Assembly: GCA_037833965.1 (NCBI GenBank)
Contig: AP031352.1
Span: 24,532,501-24,596,500, forward strand
Reading direction: 5' to 3'
Origin: Marchantia polymorpha subsp. ruderalis
Lineage: Eukaryota; Streptophyta; Marchantiopsida; Marchantiales; Marchantiaceae
DNA length: 64,000 nt
Shown: one piece after another, positions 37,096-52,885 of the stretch
How positions within the stretch are numbered: position 1 is the stretch's first letter
Layout: every line of letters starts with the position of its first letter
Translations under genes and position numbers: made by a program
The notes under the pieces: generated by a model
What the model was told of the DNA's origin: nothing
The model's database searches: none
Seen by the model: only the letters and a program-made list of their open reading frames with translations

Positions 37096-39095
37096 GGACG
37101 TTTGCAATTGTCAACTGACATTTCAGCAATGTCACTTTGTTAATCTTCTTGAAAAGGAGAAAATGACAGTGTAGAATGATACAAAATTAGAACACATTAC
37201 TTTGATGAAACAAGAGAATTACAAAGTATAAACCCAAGATTTAGTATTATGAGACTCAATACTATCAATACTCAATACTATTCCCCCTTCCTTCTCGTTT
37301 AACTATCTGAGGCTTGGCTAGCTCTTCGACAAACTTCATCGCTCCTATATGGGTTTCGGTCCCTAACTCTGTTGATTTGCCAAGATTTTTAGACCTCTTG
37401 CGCATATTTCCAGCATCCACACTCTCAGTCACTCTCAGTCAGCTGAATTGTTTGTTCCTCCACTTTTTTTTCCTCCACAAGTAGCTCATCCTTAGTTTAC
37501 ACACGCAAAACAATGGAATACTACAATACCAGTAATTGAGACGTGGAATTGTTAGATAAAGGTAAAAGCAAAAGCGCATAAAAAATAGCTGATAGTCAAC
37601 TGATTAAACCCCGATCCCTGCACCCCAACTCTGGGTGCTCTGAGATTTTCCAATCGTGTGTGTTTCATTGAGAGTAGATGTTCACGCCACGCATGGGGAG
37701 TGAGAAGCTCCCCATCCGTCGAGCCTCGCCAGACGCGCGTGTAGCGAAGCTCATCAGCTGCCATACTTCTCGCCAAGACGAGCACCGGCTGCCACCAACG
37801 TGCCATCGAAGTCAAGAATAATCGACATATTGCCGATGTTCTCCTGAATCTTCTTCATAGTCTCAGGCTTGAGCTGGGATACGCCTACAGCAAAACTTAT
37901 CGTAAGCAAACCCAAAGCAACCCAACGCAGCAGCAAAATGCAGCCACAGCAAAAGCCGATGAAAGAAAAAGCTACCAAGAGAATGTCTCATGATTGCTGC
38001 CCGCTCTGCCTGAACGACCAAACGACGAGCCTGCTGGAATTTAAGTTCACACACATATATATAGTCTATACTTGAACAGCGTGAAATGATAACCCTACCC
38101 AAAACGTGGAAAGGCGGCTGGAACCCTGAAGATAACATGTCTTCCCTCAATCAGTCCATTACAGGTTTTTCCTTTAAATAAATAAAATAAAATTATTGTG
38201 TGTTGTTATTGGCGGCTGAGACTTGGCGCGAAGATCTGGCGAGGCTTACGTGAGGATAAGGTGAGCCTTACGAGCTGCTGAGAAATAGCGCTGGCGCTTG
38301 CATATAATGGCTGATGGGTCTGACAGTTTGTTAGGGGTCTACTTCAACTGTCTCCAACCGTTGTCATAGAGGCAAGCAAACCCCTGGTATATTCCATTCG
38401 TCCATTGGAAAATGAATCATTCGTCGATCGCAGTGATTTGTTAGAAAAAGGGAACACCATCCAAGTCTGCGACATTTTCTTGACAAAAGTCCACATATGT
38501 AGTCATTGACAAAGCTTCTAAGTCGAACAAAATTTGCCAGCTTTATTGAACCGTCCAATTCCAGAAAGGAATTTTCGTCTTGGACCAATCTCGTGTCTAT
38601 ACCATTCGCTGACATGGCAACATTCAAGGGATCTCTCTGATCTAATCAGTTTGTCGTTATGATCTAACCCTTCCTCTAACCTGACGTACTACATTAAAAG
38701 CACATCACTGGGTTTGTCATCCTCGTGAATAAATCACTTCAAAACGCTACTCCTGAGCTGTAGAGCTGAGCAAAATGGGGACAGCTCAGGGTCTCGGATC
38801 TCGTTCTCGAGTATTCACTACTTCCTGCACTCAGATCTCCTACAGAACTATTCAACTATGGCTATTCTGCTCCTGACTACTACTAGGCTACCGCAGCAGA
38901 ATCTAGATTGTTGAACCCGTTGACTAGACATGCACATGCATCTTGCTACCAAGTGCATGGGTGGAGAATGTTGGCTATGCGAAGAAAGTAGAAATTTGCT
39001 TAACAAAATGATGTTGAGTCATCTATTTCATGAGTAGATTCATATCTCTGATGTAAGTTAATGTTGAGTGACGAGCCTGTTCATGAGTCACCTGT
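37096..39095. other. Spacer between units 1 and 2
   Basis: AT-rich start. Near 37754-37978 the minus strand encodes a hydrophobic segment followed by PETMKKIQENIGNMSIILDF and DGTLV; the DxDGT pattern recalls HAD-type hydrolases, but the frame is short and ends soon after, so it may be a gene scrap or chance. From about 38440 the sequence is the 3' flank of peroxidase unit 2. Confidence 0.4.
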
Positions 39096-40909
<1,814 letters not shown>

Positions 40910-43359
40910 TGAGCTCGATAGAGGGAATATTATGTTGATGGATTCCTACACAAAAATGGCACGCAGAAGACCAATTAAACTCTATAACTTCTCAATATCC
41001 GCCTTAGTCAAGACTAAATTAGACGTATGACCAACCGAGTCGATATAAGGGAGTTTTGCCATTTCAAATCACACAACTTGAAAGCTTGTACGACTGCATT
41101 GTAAGCCTTTGAAAATACTTCATTCAAGCTCCAAAATGTGGCCCACTTCAAGTCTGTGTAAGCTGAAAACTCTTGCGATTCATTCAGAAGAAATCAAACT
41201 TCTGTGAGGCGAGTGACATATACGTTGTAGGTACAGGAAAACACTTGGAGAGTAATCAGTTCACAAATCGGATCAGCATAACATGAATGAAAGAGGATCT
41301 TGACCAAGGACTTTCCTAGCGAGTCTCAATTTCTCGCCCTCGAACTATATATAAATAGTAGACGGAGTTCTCCCAGAAGAGTGGTACCTGAATCAGTAGA
41401 AAGGGCTTTCGAAGATTGTTCGCGACAAGAGAACTGATAATGAAGTTGGTTTCAATCACTCCACTACTTATACTACTCTTTCCATGGAACTCGGAGTCAG
41501 TCTCAAACAGTTGCACGCTGAAGAAAGCGAACAAGCTGGATAGGAATGTTCTTCCAAATTTAGCGTCAACTGTGATCCTCCTCTTATGGATCCAGATGCC
41601 ATGTTGATAGAGTGATTTATGACCATGAAAGGCGCTATGGGGAAACACAAGATATCGTTATCATCGCTGGCTCCACTGTGAATGTAAACGTGATCTCATA
41701 TTCACTTATTCATTTATGTCTCATGAGCTGTGTATGGTCAGTTGAAAGATGATTTTTCCAACCAATTTCCAAATCACATAGGAGTCCACGTTTTATGATC
41801 GTTATCTTCTCTGACTGAAAATTCATGCGCGAATCGTCTACACTTCATCTGCCGTTCTATAAGTCTTCATAATGATTTACACAAAATCTCTTCACGAGTC
41901 CTTCGATTTGTCATGCAGTCCTGACAGAAGTTCCTTCGCACTAGACGCTTACTATTGATTACCTGGTGTATTATCGAAGTTATGGTGACAATAGAAAAAA
42001 GCGGAAGTTATTCCGCGCTCGCTTTGTACTTTGATTGATTCATTTTGTTCGGTCCTTCTTCACCCGAAGGAGGCGTGGAGAAAACCCGATTTGCTCCGTT
42101 GATCATCCAGCTCTGCCTAGAGCTGTTATCTACTTATTATAAAATCTTTCAGCTTGTCTACAGGTTTTCCTCTAGGTGAACGTGGTGTATTCCTGCAGGT
42201 CGGATAAGACCTGCAGGAATACACCACGTGAGAGGCAAGTACATGCTTTAGATTCCCATGCTTCCTGAACTCAGTCCTCCCTTCGAGGAGCAACATTAGG
42301 ATATAGAGGTTGAACTCTCCAGATTTCTCGCTGACTCACTTGATTTACTACACATCTACAGGCACAGCTTGCATCAACCTCAAGAAAGAAAGTGATATAT
42401 TATCTAGTTGATAATTAGGAGTGCATAATTCTTAAAATCTGATTATGATATCTAGGGAGTCTAGTCGGAAATATTCCAGTAGGAGGATTGTGCAATGCAG
42501 ATCAAAGCCTTCACTGACATCCGTAAAAAAACACCAGGTTAAGATCAAGAAGCTAAAATTGGTCTTGTGATCGTAATAATCTATCCCCAATTGCCAGGAT
42601 GTTACTTTCAACCTCTGAAAAGTGCCTTCATGAAGAGCCGCCCAAAAGAATTTCTGATGGGAGGAGATAGGGACAGAGAAATTCCATTGGGATGAAAAAT
42701 CTGTTGAAAGGTAGAAGTCTGCGAAGCTCATGCTGTGAGAGAAATCCTGCGTAACCTACCAGGGCTTCTCTTATTCAGGTATCTCGTCTTCAAGTTCTTC
42801 CATTTCTCAGGTTTAGGATCTTACGATTCCACCTATTCAGAATCGGATACATATGATATTGAAATTGACTATGAAGGAAAGAGTCTCACTTTCACGTCTA
42901 CATAAGTTCCAGTCACTTCAACCTGAAAAGGAATCTTAAACTGAATTGGACTGCTTGCAAATGCATCATCCTTGTGATTCGCAACGAATGCTTACCCATG
43001 CTCATCTATGACATTAGAGCTTGAGGTAAATCTCAGGCTATTTCAGAATTTTTGCGTGTACTGTGTTCCCACATGGGGTTTTCACTTTGTTCTGCTCTAT
43101 GAGATTGACCTGGGGTGACGAATACTGTATTTATAGACGATCGGCAAGGGCAATCCTTCTGCTCCAGCCGCAAAACTAGTGACGAGGAGATTCGCGGTGC
43201 ATTTTTTTTATATCTCCACTTTTGCGCAGTTTGTGAGCTAGAAAATTAAATATCTCTAACATTGAGCATGAATGAATAGATCAGGTTTACGCCTCGTAAT
43301 CTACAGCACACAACGAGTTACAATAATCATAGACAGTGCATGTTTTCTCCATGAAAGAT
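40910..43359. other. Upstream spacer of the unit 2 peroxidase
   Basis: Equivalent to the spacer at 33.5-36.1 kb. A TATA-like CTTATATC on the minus strand near 41041 lies about 130 bp upstream of the ATG at 40909 and may be the core promoter. The palindrome at 42180-42229 is listed on its own. No gene. Confidence 0.5.
42180..42229. repeat. Perfect 22-bp hairpin, unit 2 only
   Basis: The arm ACGTGGTGTATTCCTGCAGG (plus TC) at 42180-42201 is followed by the 6-nt loop GGATAA and its exact complement at 42208-42229. Units 1 (near 34846) and 3 (near 50747) have only the left arm and different sequence where the right arm stands. The right arm therefore seems newly copied from the left, as in template switching. 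Confidence 0.85.
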
Positions 43360-44195
43360 ATGTTCATGTCTCCTGAGTTTGAGACCACACTACACTAAGT
43401 CAAAACTGTCCTGCTTTCAGGCCACATTCGAGAAACGAGGAATGCTGATTCCGTCGGAGTCAGAATTCCATTTCGTTCATGACATTCTGTGCCCGTTATA
43501 ACTTTATCATGATGAATGTTCTGATCTGACACCGTCGTTGCCATTGCCTCTCACCTGAAAGGCCTACATGACGTTGTCAATAATTCCAGCTTTAGAGAAT
43601 GTCTTGATGAGCTCCGTCTAATTGGGAAAATCAGATGGCAAGCTGGCCATCGCCTCCGATGCATTGGATTCGACTCTGTCCTTTTTTTCCAATATATGCG
43701 ACCCACCAAAGGCCTCCAATCTGCAGTGAGTTCCAATGATGAGTGGGCGACGTCAGTCCTTACTCGACAAGTGGTGGTGTCACTCTAATCTACGTATGCT
43801 TCAAGAGCACAAGGGAGAAAAATTTCATTACCGTAACTTTACATATGATAATGTAGAACATCCAAATGAATGGCAGAGCTTTCCATGTACGCGCGATCTG
43901 GTCTTTGCTGACTCAATGATCAAAGCTCTCCGGCAATAAGGAGGAACGACTATAAGGAATGTCTAATGACATCTGCAATTGATCGCAGTATTTTCAGGTC
44001 GAGGTCTCCAGTTCCCGACAGGAATAAAGCGGCCATGACAGTGCAGGCGCTAGAAGGCTGCTGCCATGGACCTGTCATTTGCAGCCATAGAGGTCATGTT
44101 CTGCACCCAAGCAAGCTGTAACAGAGGGACATTTCATGGCGTAGAAGAGAGGCCACAAACCGGACTCGCTGGTGTTTGGTGGTGGTCGCAAAGCT
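43360..44195 (-). pseudogene. Decayed peroxidase, unit 2
   Basis: Counterpart of the relic at 36130-37095. Exon 1 remains at about 44000-44195 read FYAMKCPSVTA then scrambled frames; the HDCF region survives only as altered sequence. Exon 3 remains at about 43555-43730 include a shifted GG-W--YIGKK. Several frameshifts and stops; exons 2 and 4 are not seen. Confidence 0.75.
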
Positions 44196-47094
44196 GCAAG
44201 TAAATTGTAATAAATTGATGATGGTTCCCGCTAATGTTGTCATTAATGTCGATTGATCTGTAATTTGTGATCTTATACTTCTCTAACCACTGTGGAGTAA
44301 ATATGTCTTTCGAGTACCTTGGAGAAATTGAGGGTTCAAATGTCGAATTTTGAAATGCTTAAACACTCATACAAACATCCATACAGTTGATTTAAAAAAT
44401 GATTCAATACATTCGGTTGATATTGCTAATTATAAGATGATTATATGAAGCAGTACAAAAAATCTCTCATTCATTTTCAGTCTCATTGTTTACGAAATTC
44501 TTCATCTTCTTGTTCTCAATTCCAAGATGTATGATTTATTGTACATCTTTTTGTAACATAAAGAGCAATTTTACCAAAGTATTTTATTTTATTCCCAAAC
44601 ATATAAACTGTTTAAAAGGTCCTGAAAAACATAGTTGATACAATTCTTTTCAATTCAGATTATCGAACCAGTTCAGTAACAAGTTACACGGTTTGAAATG
44701 TTGCTAAATCTTCATAATTCTCATTGTTCAATCACATTTGTTACTAGTTTTTCACTAAATTATTGGTATCAAACCTAGAACACTTTGTCTTAGTTTCTTT
44801 ATCAAGGCTGTTATAGACACATATGGTGTATAAAAAATTATTGGAAAATAAAAAATTTTAAAACAATTTAAGGTAAACAACAATGATAATTTTCTTCAAC
44901 AAATAACTATATTAGTTTATTTCATAAACTCTGAATGATAATTATCACAAGTTATTATGCAAATGACTTAAATTTTGTTACGAAAGATTAATCAAAAAAA
45001 GAGAAGTATGAAAATTTTGATTTGATAACCAAAAAACTATATTCATCTAATGTTTTTCAATGAAATTTTGTTCATGGGAATAGATTTCAAATGCAAAATG
45101 GTAGATGAAAATTGATATGTAAATTCATAGTTGCAAAATTGCACAATTTTTTTTGGATAAGCTAACTAGTTTCTATTTCATCTTCACAGTATTCTTTGTT
45201 TAAAAAAAATTGAATTTAAATCACGTTTCCTAATTTTTTTAAATATAAACGTACAAAGTTTTTTAAATTAAGGAAAAAAAATTTCAATAATCTATTTATT
45301 TCATCCAATAATTATTGAATGATTCAAAATTGCTACTAAAGATTAAAAATTAAATTTTCGGATAAAATATTTTTGAAAGCATATTGGAATAAAGTAAAAA
45401 AATTTCTAAAATTTTATTGAAAATAGGAAAAAAAATATGCTTAACAAATTTCTTATCAAAGCATCCATTTACTCTACAATCAGATATTTTAACGCTCATT
45501 GAGTAAAGCAACATTCTTGGAATAGCATTAATTTTCAAATCACAAGGAATCAATTTTTGAATTCGATAAAAGTTTTCACATTAAATAGAAAATACATAAC
45601 AAAATTTTACAATAAGGAGGTCAACAAATATAAGTTGATAACGGATTTTCTTAGGAAGATTATATTTGAGAAATTAATGGATAAAAAATATTCAAGACAT
45701 AAAATGTATATACTGTTATGTTGGAAAACTACTCGTATCATTTTGATAGCTATCATCATTTCTGTTTTCTACTTCCTGAAAAATGAAAATCATAAAATGA
45801 AAATTTTTTTCTTTGAAAATTTTCAAATGAGAACACGCATTTTTAAGTTGACTCAAAGTCTTTTAAACAAATGAATGTGCCAACAAACATCATATTTTTT
45901 TTATATTGTTGAATATTGCAATACATAAGTAATTTCATACCGTATACACTCATTTTATGAAAAAAATTGTATTTATAAAAAAGAATGCCTGAAATATTAC
46001 AACTTAAAAAATCTTCTGATAGACCAAAATTTTATATAAATTGAAGGTAATTTTTGATGAATTCAAAGCAAAATTTGATAAATTCAGGAAATTACAAAGT
46101 TTAAATATGTTTGATGAATTTGTTTACATCAAGCTGATGAATAACAGAAAACTCAGCTTCGTGGTTTATTCATGCATGAAATATTTTTTATGATAACGTT
46201 AACGATAAGAATAAGATTGAAAAATCTGTGCTTAAAATGGATGAATTAAATCAATTCAAAAATATGTTACGAATTTCTGTTGATAAGTATTTGAAGAACA
46301 GAAAGCTAAAATGAATGCAAGTTTATTCAACATGTACTTGATAAAGTTGTTACATGATAAACTTAGAAGAGTTTGTGCTATTTTCAATCCAAGTTTTAAG
46401 ATCAAGAGCTAAATGCCTAATCTATGCAACACAGTTTGACAATAATATCATATATTTTCTATACCAATGGAGTGAACAACCTTGTATCTTAATTTGAGTT
46501 CTTCACATAGTTGATCATAGTGAGTTTATGTTAGACATAATGATATGCAATGAATCTGATTTTGGTCTAACTTAAAGCAAGATGAGCATGTACATTTGTT
46601 TCTAATAAATGTGAATTTCAACTTCTTAAAGTATATTTTCACCCATCTCTAAACAAAAAAGGTCTTTGATTTTTCAACTCATTTATTATTGACAAAGATT
46701 AGTTTATTTTGAAACTATTCATCTTTTGAAAAAACAACAAACAATTTCATTTCCTTTATAACTGAAAATTTAACACATTAATTAATATCATTTGTATGAT
46801 TCATTTATATAGTTGTTCCAATAACCAAAATAAAATATATAACAGGTAAACACAGAGTAACAAAAATGCAGATTTTATTCAATAACCTCATCATTGATGA
46901 AAATTAAATAAATTACTGTACATATTTTTTAAATAAGTCAGATTATATAATTTTTAGGGCATCGCACGTAATATATCACACGTAAATATTCCGTTCTCAG
47001 AAATTTATATTTTTTATTCAATTACTTTCAAGTGGGTAGAAATCAATGAAAAAACAATCAATTATGTATGAGAAAATGTACCAGTTATCGATTA
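44196..47094. other. AT-rich desert between units 2 and 3
   Basis: Nearly 2.9 kb of very AT-rich DNA with no supported gene. Unit 1 and unit 2 lie much closer together, so this is probably an insertion or an older breakpoint, but I see no terminal repeats. Confidence 0.5.
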
Positions 47095-47694
47095 CAAGGA
47101 TTTTTCGAACAATGTAGCGCCATCCAAGTTTGCGACAATATCGGGGTTTAAAAATGACAAAGTTAAAAAACTCCTGCGTCGGGCAAAATTTGCCAGCTTT
47201 ATTAAACCGTGGGGTCTCAAGGAGTATATTTCGTCGTAGACCAATCTCGTCTCTATACCACTAGCTGGCATGTCAAAACTTAAGAGATTTCTCGCTAAAG
47301 TGTGTTCTTCGGATCTGACCATTCCTGTTGCCTGATGTTTATCTTCGAACCAAAGCACTGGGTTCATCATCGTCGTGACTAATCACTTCAAAATGCTACT
47401 TCTGAGCTATTGAACTGGGAAGAATGCGCTTCCTGCAGTCAGATCTCTATTCAATTATTCATCTTCTTCTGGGGTAGCCTTCTAGGCTACCCTAGAAGAA
47501 TCTAGATAGTCGGACATGTCGACTAGACCTGCATATTCACCTTGCAAACAAGTGCATGGGTGAAGAATGTTAGCTCCGCTCAGAAAGTAGTAATTTGTTT
47601 AAGATGGACTACCTTGAATTGTCCATTTCTTAGTGGATTCAAATCTCTGATGTAAGTTAAAGTTGTGTGGCGAGCCTTTTCATGAGTCACCTGT

Positions 47695-49358
47695 CTAATT
47701 CACGAAATGGCAGTTCTTACGGACTTGCAACGCAGCTCCCTTTGGAGCAGCGGCCATGCCCATTTTCTGCATGGAGACTCCGAAGTCTGTCATGAATGGA
47801 GAGGTGGCGCTTGCTTCCACAGCCACCAGGCTCGCACCGAAGGAGCTGGTCAGAAGAGCTGCATCAGAGGCCAGCACGCCCTTGTTCGCCTTCACGGCCT
47901 CGAAGTATCCCTTGTCGTAGGTCTGTCCGGGGAAGCTGCCTGACGGGTCCAGGAACACCGTGTTCAGGGGAGCATTTTGTGGGCACTGCTGCTTCAACAC
48001 CTTGGCGTACTCTGGATCCAGAGTCGGATCCGTCCCGTTGATTGCTCCAGGGCCCGAGAAGCCGTAAAGGCGCTGGGAGAATGCTCCGCACTTGGTTGTG
48101 CCTATGGTGTGCCCACCTGCAAATGTTACAGCAAAAATGACAGGAAGTTAGATAATAAATCACGCTCGGACAGCAGTCTCTGACACAAATTCCTTTCTGT
48201 AACTCCAGACTCGGTCGCCAGTGCTAGACGTCAAGGACCTCTCACCTGAAAGCACCACCATATCCTTCTCGCTCAGACCGACTGCGGCGAAGCCCTGGAC
48301 GAGTTGCGTGTAGGTGGCGAAAGGAGAAGGCAAGCTGGACATTGATTCAGATGCAACTGAAACAACGCCGTCTTTCCTTCCGAGATAAACCACCCATGAT
48401 TGCCCGCCGATCTGTACAGACCACGAAACCATGAACTTTTTATTATGTGCAAGGTGCAGGCCCTCATGAAATGTTAAAGTTCAACATGTTTCGAATCGAC
48501 ATTGAAGTGGAATTCGGGACCAACGTTACATCCAGGTTGACTCCTGGATTACCTTCACAATGGCGTCGCGAGCTGTAAGAGCAAGGATGTCAGCACACGA
48601 GACGATACCAGGACAGACTTCCTCCAGCTTGGCTTTCACCTGATCGACTTGAGTAAAGCCTCTGAGGGAATTGGCATTGGCCAGCGAGTCCTTCTCGGCA
48701 GTGTTGCCAGGGGTGGAGTCCAGGAGAACAGATGCATCGCATCCCTGCAGATCGGAAGCGGATGATGTGAGCTCCTGAGCCGAGAAGGAGGCTAAGCTAT
48801 AAAATGCTGGAATGATTGATTTATGTTTAATTGGAAAACCATCAACTATTTCAAAAGAGATAAGTCATTTGAAAACGATGTGCACGTTGTCGCATCTTCA
48901 TGACGTACCCGAACAAAGCAGTCATGAAAGTGCAACCTTAGCAGGGCAGCTGCCATGGTCCTGTCACTGGCAACTATACTGGCCGTCATATTTTGCACCC
49001 AGGCAGTTGCGGACGGACAGCTGACAGAGTAGTATGCCGGGTCCAGACCTGGAGGAGCTGGAGGAGGTGGTGAGATTGCTGTGGGTGGTGGTGGTGACGC
49101 TGCTTTGGGAGGTGGTGGTGAGACTGCTGTGGGAGGTGGTGGTGAAGCAAATTTCGGGGGTGGTGGTGATACTGGATTGGGAGGTGGTGGTGGTGATTGA
49201 AGAATTGTTGGTGGTGGGGGCGGGGACGGTAGGACTGTTGCCACCACAGTACTAACAAGGTCTGCTGTGCAGCTTGGAGGTGCAATGAACAGCATAGCTC
49301 CGATAAAAATAAACATTACTGACGAACGATCCACATGTGTCCATGTCATGATCTCCAT
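47695..49358 (-). CDS. Class III peroxidase with short SPPPP module, unit 3
   Basis: Exons 49358-48909, 48744-48553, 48411-48246 and 48116-47695 join in frame to 409 codons plus stop, with identical intron positions to units 1 and 2. The ATG matches the start used in those units; another ATG lies six codons upstream. Signal peptide core [16 protein letters not shown] is more diverged, and there are only about 7 SPPPP motifs. The peroxidase domain is complete, with [24 protein letters not shown] and KNCHFVN, both catalytic His residues and eight cysteines. This is the shortest and most diverged N-terminus of the three, while exon 4 is almost identical to theirs. Confidence 0.93.
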
Positions 49359-51857
49359 TGGGGTCGACAGAGACAATATTATATTGCTGGATTCCTACAC
49401 AACAATTGAAGTCAGGGAACCAGTTAAGCTTTACTACTTGCTCTTTCATAGGTGGATTTTGGTCAAGCCCAAAATCCACGTATTAAAGAGAAGTCGACAG
49501 TCGTGAGTGTCGCTATTCCAAATCACGCAACTTGAAAGCATGTACTCCAGTATAATCCTTTGAAACGACTCTAATCAAGCTCTAAAATTTGGCCTGCTTC
49601 AAGTCTTTGTAAGATTCAGGCAGCTGAAAACTCTTGCGAATCATTCAGAAAAAATCAAACTTCTGTGAGGTGAGTCACATCTACGTTTTAGGTACAGGAA
49701 AACCCTTGAAGACTAATAAGTTCACAAAGCGGATTAGAATAACATGAATGAGAGATGATTTTCACAAAGGAGTTTTCGAGCAAATCTCAAACTTTCTCCC
49801 TCAAGCTGTATATAGATACTAGACGTAGTGCTCCCAGAAAAGTGGTACCTGAATCAGTGAGAAGGGTTCTCGAAGACTGTATGCGACAACGCGACTGATG
49901 ATGAAGTTGGTTTGAATCTCTCCACTACTTATACTACACTTTCCATGGAACTCGGAGTCAATCTCAAACAGTTCCACGTCTGAAGAAAATGTTTAAGCCG
50001 GAAAAGAATGTTCTTTGCAGATTTAGTGTCAACTGTGTTCCTCCTCTTACGGATAAAGATGTCACGTTGAAAGAGTGATATATAACCATGAAAGGTGCTA
50101 TCTGCAAATTCAAGAGGTCTGGAAAGGTCACTCAGATCACGCGATCCACTGTGGATCCAACCTCGCTCTGAGATTCTTCTTTGCATATTCCTTATCGTTA
50201 TGAGCTGTGTATGATGCTATTGAAAGTTGATTCTTTCAAACAATCGTCAATCCACAAGGTCTGTCAGCGACTGAGTCCACGTTGTTATGACTGTCCTCTT
50301 CTCGCTGAAAATTCATGCGCCTATCGGAAAGATTTCTCTTTCCGATATAGAAGAAAAATCCAACTGCGGCTTTTTATCCAATAATAACATGAATAAAAGA
50401 AAGTATTTATAAAAGGAAGTAAAAAAAAAGTGTAAATTGAGGTTGTTTGTTGGACGCTTGTTTGTAGTCACCTGGACATCAAATGGAGTTTAAGTGTTTT
50501 GAAATAAAAGGACATAAACTGCGAAAACAGAAAGTAGATACACTATCTTTTATTATCCTCTGATTTTGTCACCACTAACTAGCAGTCGCCTGGATTTGAT
50601 TAACTCACTTTCCTCGGTCATTCTGATCCCATACGTGGCATCGAGAAAACCCGATTTTCTGCTTTGAACATCCAGCTGTGCCCAGAGCTGTTCTTCACTT
50701 ATTATACTGTCACTCTCAGCCTGTCTACATATCTTGCTCTTGGTGAACGTGGTGTATCCCTGCAGGTCGGACATGAGATGCAAGCACATGCTACAATGGT
50801 CATGCTTTAGATTGTCATGATTCCTGAACCCAGTCCCAGCATTGAGGAGCAAAATTAGGATATAGAGGGTGAAGTTTCCAGATTTCTCGTTTTTTTCCTT
50901 GATTTGCTAGACATGTATAGGTATATCTTGCATCAACCTTAAGAATTGACTGATATAGCATTCAGTTAAAAATGGTCTTATGATTTAGGACTGCATAAAT
51001 TTGGCGATCTATCGCGGCTATTGAGCGAGTCTATTTGGACAGTATCGAGTAGCAGGATGGTGCAGTACAGATCAAAGCTTTCAATGCCATCCAAATGCAA
51101 CATCAGTAAGCTAAACTGGCAATTCTGATCGTACAGACCCATATTCAAGTACCAGATTCAAGTACCGCCCAGATAAATTCTTATTGGGATGAGAGTTGGT
51201 CGAGAAATTCCACAGGTATGAATTATCAGTTGAAAGGAAGACGTCTGCATAGCTCATGCTGTGCGAATTGACCAGGATTTCTTTCATTCAGGTATGTCGC
51301 TTGGTGTTCTTCCGTTTCTCAGGTTAGGACTCTTACGAATCGGATATGAAATCGAAACTGACTATGAAGGATAAAGTCTCACTTTCAAGTAGGTTTCCGC
51401 TGTTTCAATCTGAAGAAGGAATCGAAAGCTGAAGCTGATCACAAACGCATCCTCGTCGTGATCCTAAAAAATGCTTACCCATGCTCATCTATGAAATTGG
51501 AGCGTAAGGTCTTTCTCAAGGCTATTTCAGAATATTTGCTTAGACTGTGATCCCTCGTGGGGTTTTGATTTTGTTCTGCTGCGTGAGACTGACCTGAATT
51601 GATTGATTCTCCTTTATAGACCATCAGTAAGGGCAGTCCTGCTGCTCTCCAGTTGCAATGCTAGTACCGTAGTGATGAGGAGACTCGCGGTGCAGTTATA
51701 CGTGTACCTCCATTCACCGCGAAGGTGCAGTTGATTATATTCCTCTTTTGCGCAGTTTGTGAGATAGAAAAATAACATGTGTCTGACATTGCGCATGAAT
51801 GCTCGGATCAGGTTTACACCCAGAAACCTACATAACACAACGAGTGACACAAATTTT
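49359..51857. other. Upstream spacer of the unit 3 peroxidase
   Basis: Diverged counterpart of the spacers in units 1 and 2, and the likely site of the unit 3 promoter. No gene supported. Confidence 0.5.
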
Positions 51858-52292
51858 AGTCGGTTCGTATTCTTCTGATAAAACATATGTTGATGTCTCC
51901 CGGATTAATTTCTCATCCAGCCCAACTGATCGAAACCGAAATCTCGAATCTGGAAACCTGAGCTCGCCTGAATTCGATCCATATAAGTAGCGTTGCTGAT
52001 TTAGTCGGTACGTATTCTTCTGATTAAACATATGTTGATGTCTCCCGGATTAGATTCTCATCCAGCCCAACTGATCGAAACCGAAATCTCGAATCTGGCA
52101 ACCTCAGCTCGCCTGAATTCGATCCATAAAAGTCGCGTTGCTGATTTAGCCGGTACGTATTCTTCTGATTAAACATATGTTGATGTCTCCTAAATTAAAT
52201 TCTCATCAAGCTCAACTGATCGAAACCGAAATCTCGAATCTGGAAACCTGAGCTCGCCTGATTTCGATCCATGTAAGTCGCGTTGCTGATTT
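51858..52292. repeat. Three tandem copies of a 145-bp repeat
   Basis: Copies start at 51858, 52003 and 52148, each with AGTCGGTACGTATTCTTCTG-like sequence, then CATATGTTGATGTCTCC, CCAACTGATCGAAACCGAAA and GTCGCGTTGCTGATTT. They differ at a few positions. They lie where units 1 and 2 have only a single, different stretch, so the expansion is private to unit 3. Confidence 0.88.
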
Positions 52293-52344
52293 TTCAGGGA
52301 AGGAGGTCAAATAATAAGTCGAGATGTGTAAAATCCAAATGACG

Positions 52345-52625
52345 TGCAAAACAGGTAAGAAACCTGAGACCACACGACACTGGGAACCAACTCTCCTGCC
52401 CATCTGCCACATCCGAGAAACGAGGATACACGAATTGCGAGTTCAACAATTCCATATCGTTCATGTGGTTCTTTGCCCCTTATACCTTCAGATGAATGTT
52501 TTGATCTGGACACTGTCGAAACCAATGACTCTCACCTGAAAGCACTGCCAAATCCTTCTCGCCAGAGATCAGCTCCGTGTAGTTTTGGAAACAGGAGAGG
52601 GTAAGCTGGCCAAACGCAGACAGGA
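52345..52625 (-). pseudogene. Decayed peroxidase, unit 3 (3' part only)
   Basis: Matches the exon 3 and intron 3 end of the relic at 36130-36420 (shared GAGACCACAC, CTCTCCTGCCCA, ATCCGAGAAACGAGGA-like and TCTGGACACTGTCG blocks), with a scrap of exon 3 at the right edge (TCACCTGAAAGCACTGCCAAA). Similarity stops at about 52625, where the array ends. Exon 1 is absent. Confidence 0.72.
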
Positions 52626-52885
52626 TATAAGGTGCTGAGTTTAAGCGATGATTCACATGAAGAACATTTAGTCCTACTCCTCCAATATTCAGAATATGTA
52701 ATCAGTTTGATATCGATGAGTTAGTTGAGAGTAATTGCAGGGAAATATCAATCAGGCGCAAGTTTTGAAATCGAACTCTTCAAACCATCGGTAACCCATG
52801 ACATACTACTATTTCTTTGATTCGAACTGAAATGCAAAGACCATTCAAGGAGAAGAAATGAGTAAATAAACAAATCCAAGTGGTA
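52626..52885. other. Short spacer after the array
   Basis: Unrecognised sequence between the peroxidase relic and the second element copy. Confidence 0.4.
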
